Source: Streptomyces sp. ISL-36 | Lineage (GTDB): Bacteria; Actinomycetota; Actinomycetes; Streptomycetales; Streptomycetaceae | Length of the DNA stretch: 64,000 nucleotides | Direction: 5' to 3' | NCBI RefSeq assembly: GCF_018614205.1 | Contig: NZ_JAGGOS010000067.1 | Span: 1-64,000, forward strand | Shown here: piece by piece, positions 36,141-43,370 of the stretch | How positions within the stretch are numbered: position 1 is the first letter of the stretch | Layout of the letters: each line of letters opens with the position of its first letter | The notes under the pieces: model-generated | Told to the model about the DNA's origin: nothing | Database searches by the model: none | What the model saw: only the letters and a program-made list of their open reading frames with translations | Program-made: the position numbers and the translations under genes

Positions 36141-36155
36141 TGAAAATGGTTTCCA
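36141..36155 (-). promoter_or_regulatory. Zur-box-like operator
   Basis: tgaaaatggtttcca matches 13 of 15 bases of the Streptomyces Zur-box consensus TGAAAATGATTTTCA (7-1-7). It lies 46 bp upstream of rpmF and 105 bp upstream of the divergent epimerase gene. It also overlaps a second inverted repeat, aatgg-ttt-ccatt (36145-36157). Confidence 0.75.
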
Positions 36156-36260
36156 TTGTCTAAATGGCCCTGGAGCGAGATGCGCCCAACCGGTGACGGA
36201 AGTCTTACGTACGGGCGCGGAGCCTACGCGGCGCAGCACGGTGTCCGTAGCGTCCTCGGC

Positions 36261-37337
36261 ATGCGAGTACTCGTCACCGGAGGCGCGGGCTTCATCGGCG
36301 CGCACATCGTCACGGCCCTGACCGAGCGCGGGCACGACGTCGTCGTCCTGGACGCGCTGCTGCCGAGCGCGCATCCGGGGCGGCGGCCGCCGCTGATGCC
36401 GGATGCCGAACTGCTCGTCGGGGACGTCCGCGACACGGACGTGGTACGCGCCGCCCTGCGCGGTGTGGACGCGGTCTGTCATCAGGCCGCGATGGTGGGG
36501 CTCGGCAAGGACTTCGCGGACGCTCCCGCCTACGTCGGCTGCAACGACCTGGGCACCGCGGTGCTGCTGGCGGCGATGGCCGAGGCCGGTGTGCGCCGGT
36601 GCGTCCTCGCGGGGTCGATGGTGGTCTACGGCGAAGGGCGCTACACCTGCCCTCGGGACGGGATCGTGCGGCCCGGCCCGCGCGAGGTCGCCGACCTGGA
36701 GGCGGGGCGCTTCGAACCGCACTGCCCGGTCTGCGGGGCGCCGTTGGTCCCCGGCCTGGTGGGCGAGGACGCCCCGGCCGATCCCCGCAACGTGTACGCG
36801 TCCACCAAGCTGGCCCAGGAGCACCTGACCGCCGCCTGGGCACGGTCCACCGGCGGACGGGCGGTGTCGCTGCGCTATCACAACGTGTACGGGCCGGGCA
36901 TGCCCCGGGACACCCCCTACGCCGGAGTTGCGTCCTTCTTCCGGTCGGCGCTGGCCCGGGGCGAGGCGCCACGCGTCTTCGAGGACGGGGCGCAGCGCCG
37001 TGACTTCGTGCATGTACGGGACGTGGCCGCGGCCAACGCGGTGGTGCTGGAGGCCGTCGGCGACCGCCCGGGCGGGTCGTTCGTCGCCTACAACACCGGC
37101 AGCGGCGAACCGCACACCATCGGGGAGATGGCACGCGCGCTCGCCACGGCCCACGGCGGCCCCCGGCCCGTGGTCACCGGCGAGTACCGGCTCGGCGACG
37201 TTCGGCACATCACGGCGGATTCGGCGCGGCTGCGGTCCGAATGGGGATGGCGCACCCGGGTCGGTTTCGCCGAGGGCATGGCCGAGTTCGCGCGGGCGGA
37301 GCAACGCGCCTCGGCCGCTCTCCCGCAGCGCGCCTAG
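36261..37337 (+). CDS. NAD-dependent sugar epimerase with Cys-knuckle insert
   Basis: Start ATG 36261 is chosen because MRVLVTGGAGFIGAHIVTAL begins a Rossmann motif; the frame extends further upstream without support. It has 358 residues, TGGAGFIG at 6-13, LAGSMVVYGEG and the catalytic YASTK. An insert with YTCPRDG and EPHCPVCGAPLV (three Cys, likely a zinc knuckle) is typical of extended SDRs related to dTDP-L-rhamnose 4-epimerases. It is the first gene of the glycan-type cluster to 44807. No partner nucleotide-sugar genes are in the window. Confidence 0.85.
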   Translation: MRVLVTGGAGFIGAHIVTALTERGHDVVVLDALLPSAHPGRRPPLMPDAELLVGDVRDTDVVRAALRGVDAVCHQAAMVGLGKDFADAPAYVGCNDLGTAVLLAAMAEAGVRRCVLAGSMVVYGEGRYTCPRDGIVRPGPREVADLEAGRFEPHCPVCGAPLVPGLVGEDAPADPRNVYASTKLAQEHLTAAWARSTGGRAVSLRYHNVYGPGMPRDTPYAGVASFFRSALARGEAPRVFEDGAQRRDFVHVRDVAAANAVVLEAVGDRPGGSFVAYNTGSGEPHTIGEMARALATAHGGPRPVVTGEYRLGDVRHITADSARLRSEWGWRTRVGFAEGMAEFARAEQRASAALPQRA

Positions 37338-37460
37338 CCCGCACGCGCGCCGGACGGCGTTCACCGCCTCGGTGTCGAGTGCGGACGAAGGCCGGGTCGT
37401 GTCGCGCCCTCTGGTCCGGCTGGAGACGACCTGATCAGCGCGCCGGGCCGGGGTTCCGGG

Positions 37461-37500
37461 GCCGGGCCAGGGGACGGCTGTTCCGGGCACCTGGCCCGGC
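37461..37500. terminator. Hairpin between epimerase and histidine kinase genes
   Basis: gccgggccagg (37461-37471) and cctggcccggc (37490-37500) form perfect 11-bp arms with an 18-nt loop, between the convergent 3' ends. Confidence 0.55.
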
Positions 37501-37507
37501 GCGCGGC

Positions 37508-38626
37508 TCACGGCGCCTCGACCGGCACGGGCAGCGTCACCTCGAAGCGGCAGCCGCCCGGCACATTGCGTACCTCCGTACGCCCGGCGTGGGCCTCGAC
37601 GATGCCGCGCACGATCGCCAGGCCGAGGCCGGCACCCGCGGGCGGGGTCCGGGCGTCGCTGCCCCGCCAGCCGGTGTCGAAGACCCGTGGCAGATCCTCG
37701 TCGGGGATGCCGCCGCAGCCGTCGGTCACGGACAGCACCACCGCGTCGGCGCGGCGTTCGGCGGCGACGGCGACCGTCCCGTCGGCGGGCGTGTGGCGGA
37801 TCGCGTTGACCAGAAGGTTCGCCAGGACCCTCGTCATCTCCTTGCCGTCCACCTGCACGGGCCCCCGGTCGACCTTCTCGCCGACCAGCCGCACCCCGTG
37901 CTCGTGGGCGAGCGGATGCGCCCCGGAGAGGGCGTCGCCGACCAAGTCGTACACCGAGATCCTCGCGGGGGAGAGAGCGAGAGCGCCCGCGTGGATGCGG
38001 GAGAGTTCGAAGAGGTCGCCGACCATGGAGTTGAGCCGATCGACCTCGATGCCGATCTGTCGGTGGTAGCGGGACGGGTCGGCGGCCAGCCCGTCCTCCA
38101 ACGCCTCCGACATGGCCCGCAGCCCGGCCAGCGGAGTACGCAGATCGTGGGAGATCCAGGCGACCAGCTCGCGCCGCGAGCGCTCGAGGGCCCGCTCCCT
38201 CTCCCGTGAGGCCGCCAGCTTGGCGCTGGTGGCGGCCAGTTCCCCGGCCAACTCCGCCAGTTCGGCGGTGGCCGCGGCGGCCGGGGCCGCGAAGCTGCCG
38301 CCGTCGCCGAAGTGGCGTGCGGCGAGGGCCAGTTCACGGCTGCGGGCGACGACCCAGCGGCCCAGCAGCAGGGAGGTGGCCAGCGAGACGACCGCTGCCA
38401 TGGCCACGACGAGGGTGACCACGGTGAGGTCGTGGGGGGAGAGGAACATCGCCCGGGCGACGGCGAGCGTGCCCGCCAGCATGGCGGTGACGGTGACGGC
38501 CGCCACGACCGTGAGGGAGACCGCGACCGAGCGCCGGCGCACCAGGCGCAGGGCGACAGCGCCGAGTATCCCCGCGCACGCGGCCCCGCCGAGGGCGAAG
38601 GCCGCGATGAGGAACAGGTCCTTCAC
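37508..38626 (-). CDS. Sensor histidine kinase
   Basis: The 372-residue kinase begins at GTG 38626, overlapping the stop of the response regulator. Three hydrophobic segments near the N-terminus are followed by a HAMP-like region. Then come the H-box WISHDLRTPLAGLRAM, the N-box NLLVNAIRHT, and the G-boxes DGCGGIPDEDLPRVF and GAGLGLAIVRGIVEAHAG. It autophosphorylates the His and passes phosphate to the response regulator next door. No periplasmic domain is obvious, so it may sense membrane state or an internal signal. Confidence 0.9.
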   Translation of the reverse strand: MKDLFLIAAFALGGAACAGILGAVALRLVRRRSVAVSLTVVAAVTVTAMLAGTLAVARAMFLSPHDLTVVTLVVAMAAVVSLATSLLLGRWVVARSRELALAARHFGDGGSFAAPAAAATAELAELAGELAATSAKLAASRERERALERSRRELVAWISHDLRTPLAGLRAMSEALEDGLAADPSRYHRQIGIEVDRLNSMVGDLFELSRIHAGALALSPARISVYDLVGDALSGAHPLAHEHGVRLVGEKVDRGPVQVDGKEMTRVLANLLVNAIRHTPADGTVAVAAERRADAVVLSVTDGCGGIPDEDLPRVFDTGWRGSDARTPPAGAGLGLAIVRGIVEAHAGRTEVRNVPGGCRFEVTLPVPVEAP

Positions 38627-39357
38627 CGCTCCTCCCCGCTCCCGGACGGAATATCGAAGCGGTACCCGACGCCCCACACGGTCTGGATCAGCTGCGGCCG
38701 GGCCGGGTCGTCCTCCACCTTGGCGCGCAGCCGCCGGACATGGACCGTGACCGTCGAGAGGTCTCCGAAGTCCCAGCCCCACACGTCCCGCATCAGCGCC
38801 TCGCGGCTGTGGGGTACGCCGGGGTGGCGCAGGAAGTGTGCCAGGAGATCGAACTCCCGGAGTGTGAGGGCGAGTTCCGTACCGTTCTTGGCGGCCCGGT
38901 GGCTGTCCGGGGCGAGAGTGAGCCCGGCGCCGCACAACGGCGGCTCCGGTGTGGCGCTCGCCGTCGCCGAGCTCCGGCCGTGGCTGCGACGCAGCACGGA
39001 CTCCACCCGCAGGACGAGCTCGCGCGGGCTGAACGGCTTGGTGACGTAGTCGTCCGCACCCAGTTCGAGGCCCGCGATGCGGTCCTCCTCGTCGCCTCGC
39101 GCGGTGAGCATGACCACCGGTACGGGGCCGATGGCGCGGAGCCGGCGGCACACCTCCAGACCGTCGAGACCCGGCAGCATCAGGTCCAGGACCACCAGGT
39201 CCGGCCAGGTCCGCGTCGCGCTCGTGAGGGCGGCGGGACCGTCCGGGGCGTGTTCCACGCACAGTCCCGCGCGTTTCAGATATCCGGTGACGACCTCGGC
39301 GACCGTCGGATCGTCGTCGACCACCAGGACGCGAGCCGAAGGGGGTTCCATGCGCAT
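38623..39357 (-). CDS. OmpR/PhoB-family response regulator
   Basis: The 244-residue protein has a receiver domain (ARVLVVDDDPTVAEVVTGYL, phospho-acceptor Asp in VVLDLMLPGLDG, the Lys in YVTKPFSPRELVLRVESV). A C-terminal winged helix follows (LTLREFDLLAHFLRHPGVPH, VTVHVRRLRAKVEDDPARPQ, TVWGVGYRFD). It binds DNA when phosphorylated by the kinase encoded next to it. The gene is divergent from the GT2 gene (39473), so its control of the glycan-type genes is a reasonable inference. The start could also be ATG 39351. Confidence 0.92.
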   Translation of the reverse strand: MRMEPPSARVLVVDDDPTVAEVVTGYLKRAGLCVEHAPDGPAALTSATRTWPDLVVLDLMLPGLDGLEVCRRLRAIGPVPVVMLTARGDEEDRIAGLELGADDYVTKPFSPRELVLRVESVLRRSHGRSSATASATPEPPLCGAGLTLAPDSHRAAKNGTELALTLREFDLLAHFLRHPGVPHSREALMRDVWGWDFGDLSTVTVHVRRLRAKVEDDPARPQLIQTVWGVGYRFDIPSGSGEER

Positions 39358-39472
39358 GGCCCCAGCCTCGCATCACCTGGTCCGGGCAGGCAGGGGCGCA
39401 GGGGCCTGCGGGGAGTGACGTCCGCGTTTCGTAAGGAGTCGATGTCCGCTATGTCCGGCGCGGATTCATACG

Positions 39473-40174
39473 GTGAATCCCGTGACCGTAGACGTAGTAC
39501 TTCCCTGTCTCAACGAGGCGGAGGCCCTGCCCTGGGTGCTCGCCCGCGTCCCCGCCGGCTGGCGGGCTCTCGTGGTCGACAACGGCTCCACCGACGGGTC
39601 CGCCGACATCGCCGCGGAGCTCGGTGCGACCGTGGTGCACGAGTCCCGCCGCGGCTTCGGCGCGGCCTGCCACGCCGGACTGCTCGTCGCCGAGTCGGAC
39701 GTCGTCTGCTTCTGCGACTGCGACGCCTCGCTCGACCCCGGGCTCCTCGCACCCTTCGCGGCGACCGTGGCGGACGGCGCGGCCGACCTCGTACTCGGCC
39801 GGCGCAGACCGCACGGACGCGGCGCGTGGCCGGTCCACGCCCGCGCCGGCAACCTGGCCCTCTCCCGGATGGTGCGCCGACGCACCGGGTTGAACGTGCG
39901 CGACCTCGGTCCGATGCGGGCGGCACGCCGTGAGGCGCTGCTCGGGCTGGAACTGACCGACCGTCGCAGCGGCTATCCCCTCCAGATGGTGGTCCGCGCC
40001 GCCGACGCCGGATGGCGGGTACGGGAGGTGGACGTGCCCTACCTTCCGCGTGCCGGGAAGTCCAAGGTCACCGGCACCTGGCGAGGTACCTGGCACGCGG
40101 TGCGCGACATGCGCCGCGTACTGGCCGAACCCTCCGCGGGCCGGCCCCGGGCCGCGACGGGAGGCCGCGCGTGA
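39473..40174 (+). CDS. Glycosyltransferase family 2 (DPM/DolP-mannose-synthase-like)
   Basis: The 233-residue protein has VDVVLPCLNEAEALPWVLAR, VVDNGSTDGSADIAAELG, the DxD-like motif in CFCDCDASLDPGLL and the segment RDLGPMRAARREALLGLELT, with RSGYPLQMVVRAADAGWRVR. It looks like a soluble GT2 that moves a sugar to a polyprenyl phosphate, as in dolichol-phosphate mannose synthases. GTG 39473 has no good ribosome binding site; the AAGGAG at 39436 faces an out-of-frame ATG. It is translationally coupled to the next gene (GTGA). Confidence 0.85.
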   Translation: MNPVTVDVVLPCLNEAEALPWVLARVPAGWRALVVDNGSTDGSADIAAELGATVVHESRRGFGAACHAGLLVAESDVVCFCDCDASLDPGLLAPFAATVADGAADLVLGRRRPHGRGAWPVHARAGNLALSRMVRRRTGLNVRDLGPMRAARREALLGLELTDRRSGYPLQMVVRAADAGWRVREVDVPYLPRAGKSKVTGTWRGTWHAVRDMRRVLAEPSAGRPRAATGGRA

Positions 40175-40815
40175 CCACGCTGCTGGTGATGGCGAAGGAG
40201 CCCCTGCCGGGCCGGGTGAAGACGCGTCTCACCCCGCCCTTCACCCCGGCGGAGGCGGCCGCCCTCGCCGAGGCCGCCTTGGCCGACACCCTGGCGGCGG
40301 TCGCGGCGACTCCGGCCCGACGACGCGTGCTCGTGCTCGACGGCCGCCCGGGGCCCTGGCTGCCACCAGGCTTCGAAGTGGTCCCCCAGTGCGAAGGAGG
40401 CCTCGACGAGCGGCTCGCCGCCGCCTTCGCCGCGTGCACCGGGCCGACGCTGCTGATCGGCATGGACACACCGCAGGTCACGCCGGCGCTGCTGCCTCCG
40501 GAGGACTGGAGGGGATACGACGCGTGGTTCGGGCCGGCCGTCGACGGGGGCTTCTGGGCCCTCGGACTCGCGGCGCCGGATCCCGCGCTGCTGCGGGGAA
40601 TCCCGATGTCCGTTCCCGAGACGGGCGCCGCCCAGTACACGCGGCTTGTCGACGCCGGGCTGCGGGTCGGGCGCCTTCCCGTCCTGAGGGACGTGGACAC
40701 CGCCGCGGACGCCCGGCTCGTGGCCGCGGAGACCGTCGACGGACGCTTCCACAGCGTCCACGCGCGTCTGACGGCGGCCGCGCCCGCCCCCGGCGAACGG
40801 CCGGTCCACGCATGA
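40171..40815 (+). CDS. TIGR04282-like glycosyltransferase (DUF2064)
   Basis: The 214-residue GT-A fold protein has LLVMAKEPLPGRVKTRLTPP, VVPQCEGGLDERLAAAF, PTLLIGMDTPQVTPALL, and WFGPAVDGGFWALGLA. These are the landmarks of the TIGR04282/DUF2064 family, a group of small transferases of uncertain substrate. It overlaps both neighbours by GTGA and ATGA, so the three proteins GT2, this one and the methyltransferase are likely made together. Confidence 0.85.
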   Translation: MTTLLVMAKEPLPGRVKTRLTPPFTPAEAAALAEAALADTLAAVAATPARRRVLVLDGRPGPWLPPGFEVVPQCEGGLDERLAAAFAACTGPTLLIGMDTPQVTPALLPPEDWRGYDAWFGPAVDGGFWALGLAAPDPALLRGIPMSVPETGAAQYTRLVDAGLRVGRLPVLRDVDTAADARLVAAETVDGRFHSVHARLTAAAPAPGERPVHA

Positions 40816-41603
40816 GGGTTCATGAGCCGCGGGCGGGCGCGGGTGCGGGTTCCGGCTCGGGCGTGGGTACGGGTTCGGGATCAGGCCTGGGTACGGCATC
40901 GGGCCTCGGTACGGGATCGGCGGCACGCGGCACCCGGACGAAACCGGCCGCCTGGTGTGAGGACCCGTACGACGACGCTCTGCGCGACGGGCGAGGCCCG
41001 CTCTTTCTGCGCCGCGAGGACGGGTGGCTGCTGCCCCTGGAGGTGGAACGCTGGTGCGCCGAGCCCGACCCGGCGGACCTGAGCGTGCTCGCCCGGTGTC
41101 GGGGCGCGGTCCTGGACATCGGATGCGGGCCCGGCCGACTGGTCGCCGCACTGGCCGCGCGGGGGCATCCCGCGCTGGGCCTCGACGTGAGCCGGGAGGC
41201 GGTGGCCCGTACCGAGCGGCTTGGCGGGCTCGCCCTCTGCCGGTCGGTCTTCGATCCGCTGCCGGGGCAGGGCCGTTGGGACACCGCCCTCCTCATCGAC
41301 GGCAACATCGGTATCGGCGGTGACCCGGCGCGCCTGCTGCGCCGCCTGAGGGAGGTGACCGGCCCGGAGGCGATCGTCGTCGCCGAATGCCTGGCGGTGG
41401 AGGTGGACGAGTGCTGCGAGGTCCGGATCGACAACGGTCGCGGCGGGTACGGCGCCCCCTTCGCCTGGGCGCGGGTCGGCCCCCAGGCGTTGCACCGCCA
41501 CGCCGAACACGCCGGGTGGGCCCGCCGTACACAGTGGTCGGTCGCCGGCCGGGTGTTCCTGGAACTGGCACCCCGGCCTCAGCCTTCAGCGCCGCCGTCC
41601 TGA
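40812..41603 (+). CDS. SAM-dependent methyltransferase with Gly/Ser/Thr-rich N-terminus
   Basis: The 263-residue protein has a class I methyltransferase core: AVLDIGCGPGRLVAALAARG, HPALGLDVSREAVARTERLG, DGNIGIGGDPARLLRRLREV. Residues about 9-40 are a low-complexity Gly/Ser/Thr tract (GAGAGSGSGVGTGSGSGLGT) made by near-repeats of gggtacggg, probably a linker. The acceptor is unknown. Its 3' end overlaps the convergent membrane gene by 25 bp. The ATGA overlap with the upstream gene supports the start. Confidence 0.85.
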   Translation: MRVHEPRAGAGAGSGSGVGTGSGSGLGTASGLGTGSAARGTRTKPAAWCEDPYDDALRDGRGPLFLRREDGWLLPLEVERWCAEPDPADLSVLARCRGAVLDIGCGPGRLVAALAARGHPALGLDVSREAVARTERLGGLALCRSVFDPLPGQGRWDTALLIDGNIGIGGDPARLLRRLREVTGPEAIVVAECLAVEVDECCEVRIDNGRGGYGAPFAWARVGPQALHRHAEHAGWARRTQWSVAGRVFLELAPRPQPSAPPS

Positions 41604-42100
41604 TCGCGCGGTCCCGGCTTCGCCCGCGGACCGTCTCCGGGCGGCCGGCGCGACCCCGCCCCCACCGCCGACGCGGGCCCGTCCGGGCCTCGTCGGCGCC
41701 GGCGCACCAGCACCACCGAGGCGGCCACCAAGGCCACGACCCCGAGCACCAGCAGCAGATTCCGCCCGTACGGCAGGGGAAGCGCGGACGGGTTGGGTGG
41801 TGGGCCGGGCCGTAGCAGCAGCGGCAGCGTGACCAGCACCAGCGAACCGGCGACGACCAGGGCGCCGCGCATCACCCCACGGGCCGGGCCGGCGGCGACC
41901 AGGAACCCGACGGCCAGCACCAGGGGCGCGAGCACCCCGTCGTGCAGGACGAGCGCCCCCACGAGCCAGACCCCGACGTCTTCGGGCCGGGGCAGCGACC
42001 ACAACTGCCAGGCACCGATCCCCATCAGCAGCAGACCGAGGAACCCCAGCACATAACGGGCCGCACTCACCCGACCCGCTTCCACCGCCTCGCCCCTCAC
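41579..42100 (-). CDS. Hypothetical integral membrane protein
   Basis: The 173-residue protein has four predicted membrane helices: ARYVLGFLGLLLMGIGAWQL, GVWLVGALVLHDGVLAPLVL with AVGFLVAA, GALVVAGSLVLVTLPLLL and NLLLVLGVVALVAASVVLV. It ends in a basic, Pro/Gly-rich tail. GTG 42100 overlaps the stop of the molybdopterin oxidoreductase gene (GTGA). It is probably translated together with that gene and may be its partner in the membrane; no motif shows a function. Confidence 0.72.
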   Translation of the reverse strand: MRGEAVEAGRVSAARYVLGFLGLLLMGIGAWQLWSLPRPEDVGVWLVGALVLHDGVLAPLVLAVGFLVAAGPARGVMRGALVVAGSLVLVTLPLLLRPGPPPNPSALPLPYGRNLLLVLGVVALVAASVVLVRRRRRGPDGPASAVGAGSRRPPGDGPRAKPGPRDQDGGAEG

Positions 42101-43257
42101 AGAACCTCCAGCCTGGTGACCCACTTCGTCTGCAGCACACCCGGCCGGTTCGGTGCGATGATCCGCGCCGGATAGCCGTGATCGGGGGAGAGGACCCGGC
42201 CGTTCAGGGTGAGCGCGAGCAGGGTCAGGGGATCCTCCGCGTACTCCCGCCCCATCTCCATCACCCGGTAGTCGCCCCGCACTTCCAGCGAGACGACCCG
42301 CACATCGGCCCCCGGCCGCCCGCCGGCCCGCTCCACCAGGTCGCGCACCCGTACGCCACCCCAGCGGGCCTCCACGCTCCACCCCTCCACACACGAGATC
42401 GGCAGCCGTGCCGACGTCTGGGTCAGCGACCGCAGTTGATCCAACGTCAGGGAGTACGGAGCCGGGCCGAGCACCTCCAGCCGCCAGTCGCGCAGGGCAC
42501 GGGCCGTCACCCCGGCCGCGGCCACCGTACGGTTCACCGGCAGCCCCTGCGGGCCGTGGTCGGGATGGCGTGGCGCCAACAGGTCCAGCCGCTTCAACGG
42601 CGTGAAGGCCTGCCCGACCGTGGTCAGCGTCACCGCGCCGACCGCCGCCCCGACCCCCAGCATGAGCGAGCGCCGGTCCCGGGCGTCCTCGGCGGGCAGC
42701 GCCAGGGTACCGGCCGAACGGCGTCCCCAATGGGCCCTGATGTCGGGGGCCTTGACGGCGATGTGCAGCAGCAGCGAACCCGCCACCACCCACGCCACGG
42801 CGAAGTGCGTCTGCACGAACGGAAACGGCCACGGATACCACTCGACGATGTTCAGCAGCCCGGTGAACAGCTGGAAGACCGCCGTCGCCACCAGCACCGC
42901 GACCGAGAGCCGCTCCAGGCCGTGCCGTACCGACCGCACCGGCGGCCGGACGTAGAGACGCGGATAGACCGCCCAGAGCTTCGCGAGCAGCAGCACGATC
43001 GCCGCGAGCCCGGTGGCGACGTGCAGCCCCTGCGTGAGCCGGTAGCCCCAGACCGGCCGGCTCGGCAGACGGTCGGCCGACCAGGCCGGCGGGTGCTGCA
43101 GGTAGTGGCTGATCAGCCCGGTCACGAAGCACACGGCGACAGCGGCGCCCAGCCAGCGCCCGACGGCGGTCGCGGTACGGGCGTCGTGCAGCCGCCCGCG
43201 GAACAAGGGCGGCCTGACGGGCGGAAGGTGGGGGCGCCATCGGGTTCGCGGAGTCAT
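42097..43257 (-). CDS. Membrane-anchored molybdopterin oxidoreductase (SUOX/YedY fold)
   Basis: The 386-residue protein has four or five N-terminal hydrophobic segments with His residues suited to heme (LISHYLQHPP, GLHVATGLAA, QTHFAVAWVVAGSLLLHIAV). A C-terminal oxidoreductase molybdopterin-binding domain follows, with the molybdenum-ligand Cys in LPISCVEGWSVEARWGG and SLEVRGDYRV, DHGYPARIIAPNRPGVLQTK. This suggests a cytochrome-b-like anchor passing electrons to or from a sulfite-oxidase/MsrP-type catalytic domain facing outside. ATG 43266 is an alternative start. Confidence 0.85.
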   Translation of the reverse strand: MTPRTRWRPHLPPVRPPLFRGRLHDARTATAVGRWLGAAVAVCFVTGLISHYLQHPPAWSADRLPSRPVWGYRLTQGLHVATGLAAIVLLLAKLWAVYPRLYVRPPVRSVRHGLERLSVAVLVATAVFQLFTGLLNIVEWYPWPFPFVQTHFAVAWVVAGSLLLHIAVKAPDIRAHWGRRSAGTLALPAEDARDRRSLMLGVGAAVGAVTLTTVGQAFTPLKRLDLLAPRHPDHGPQGLPVNRTVAAAGVTARALRDWRLEVLGPAPYSLTLDQLRSLTQTSARLPISCVEGWSVEARWGGVRVRDLVERAGGRPGADVRVVSLEVRGDYRVMEMGREYAEDPLTLLALTLNGRVLSPDHGYPARIIAPNRPGVLQTKWVTRLEVL

Positions 43258-43370
43258 GCCGTCCATCACACCGCCGTATGACGCCGTGCGGTGGATCCGA
43301 CACCTTACGAAACGCGGACGACGGGCCCGGCCAGGCCGGTTCTCGCCCGCCCCGCTGCCACCCTGGCGCC

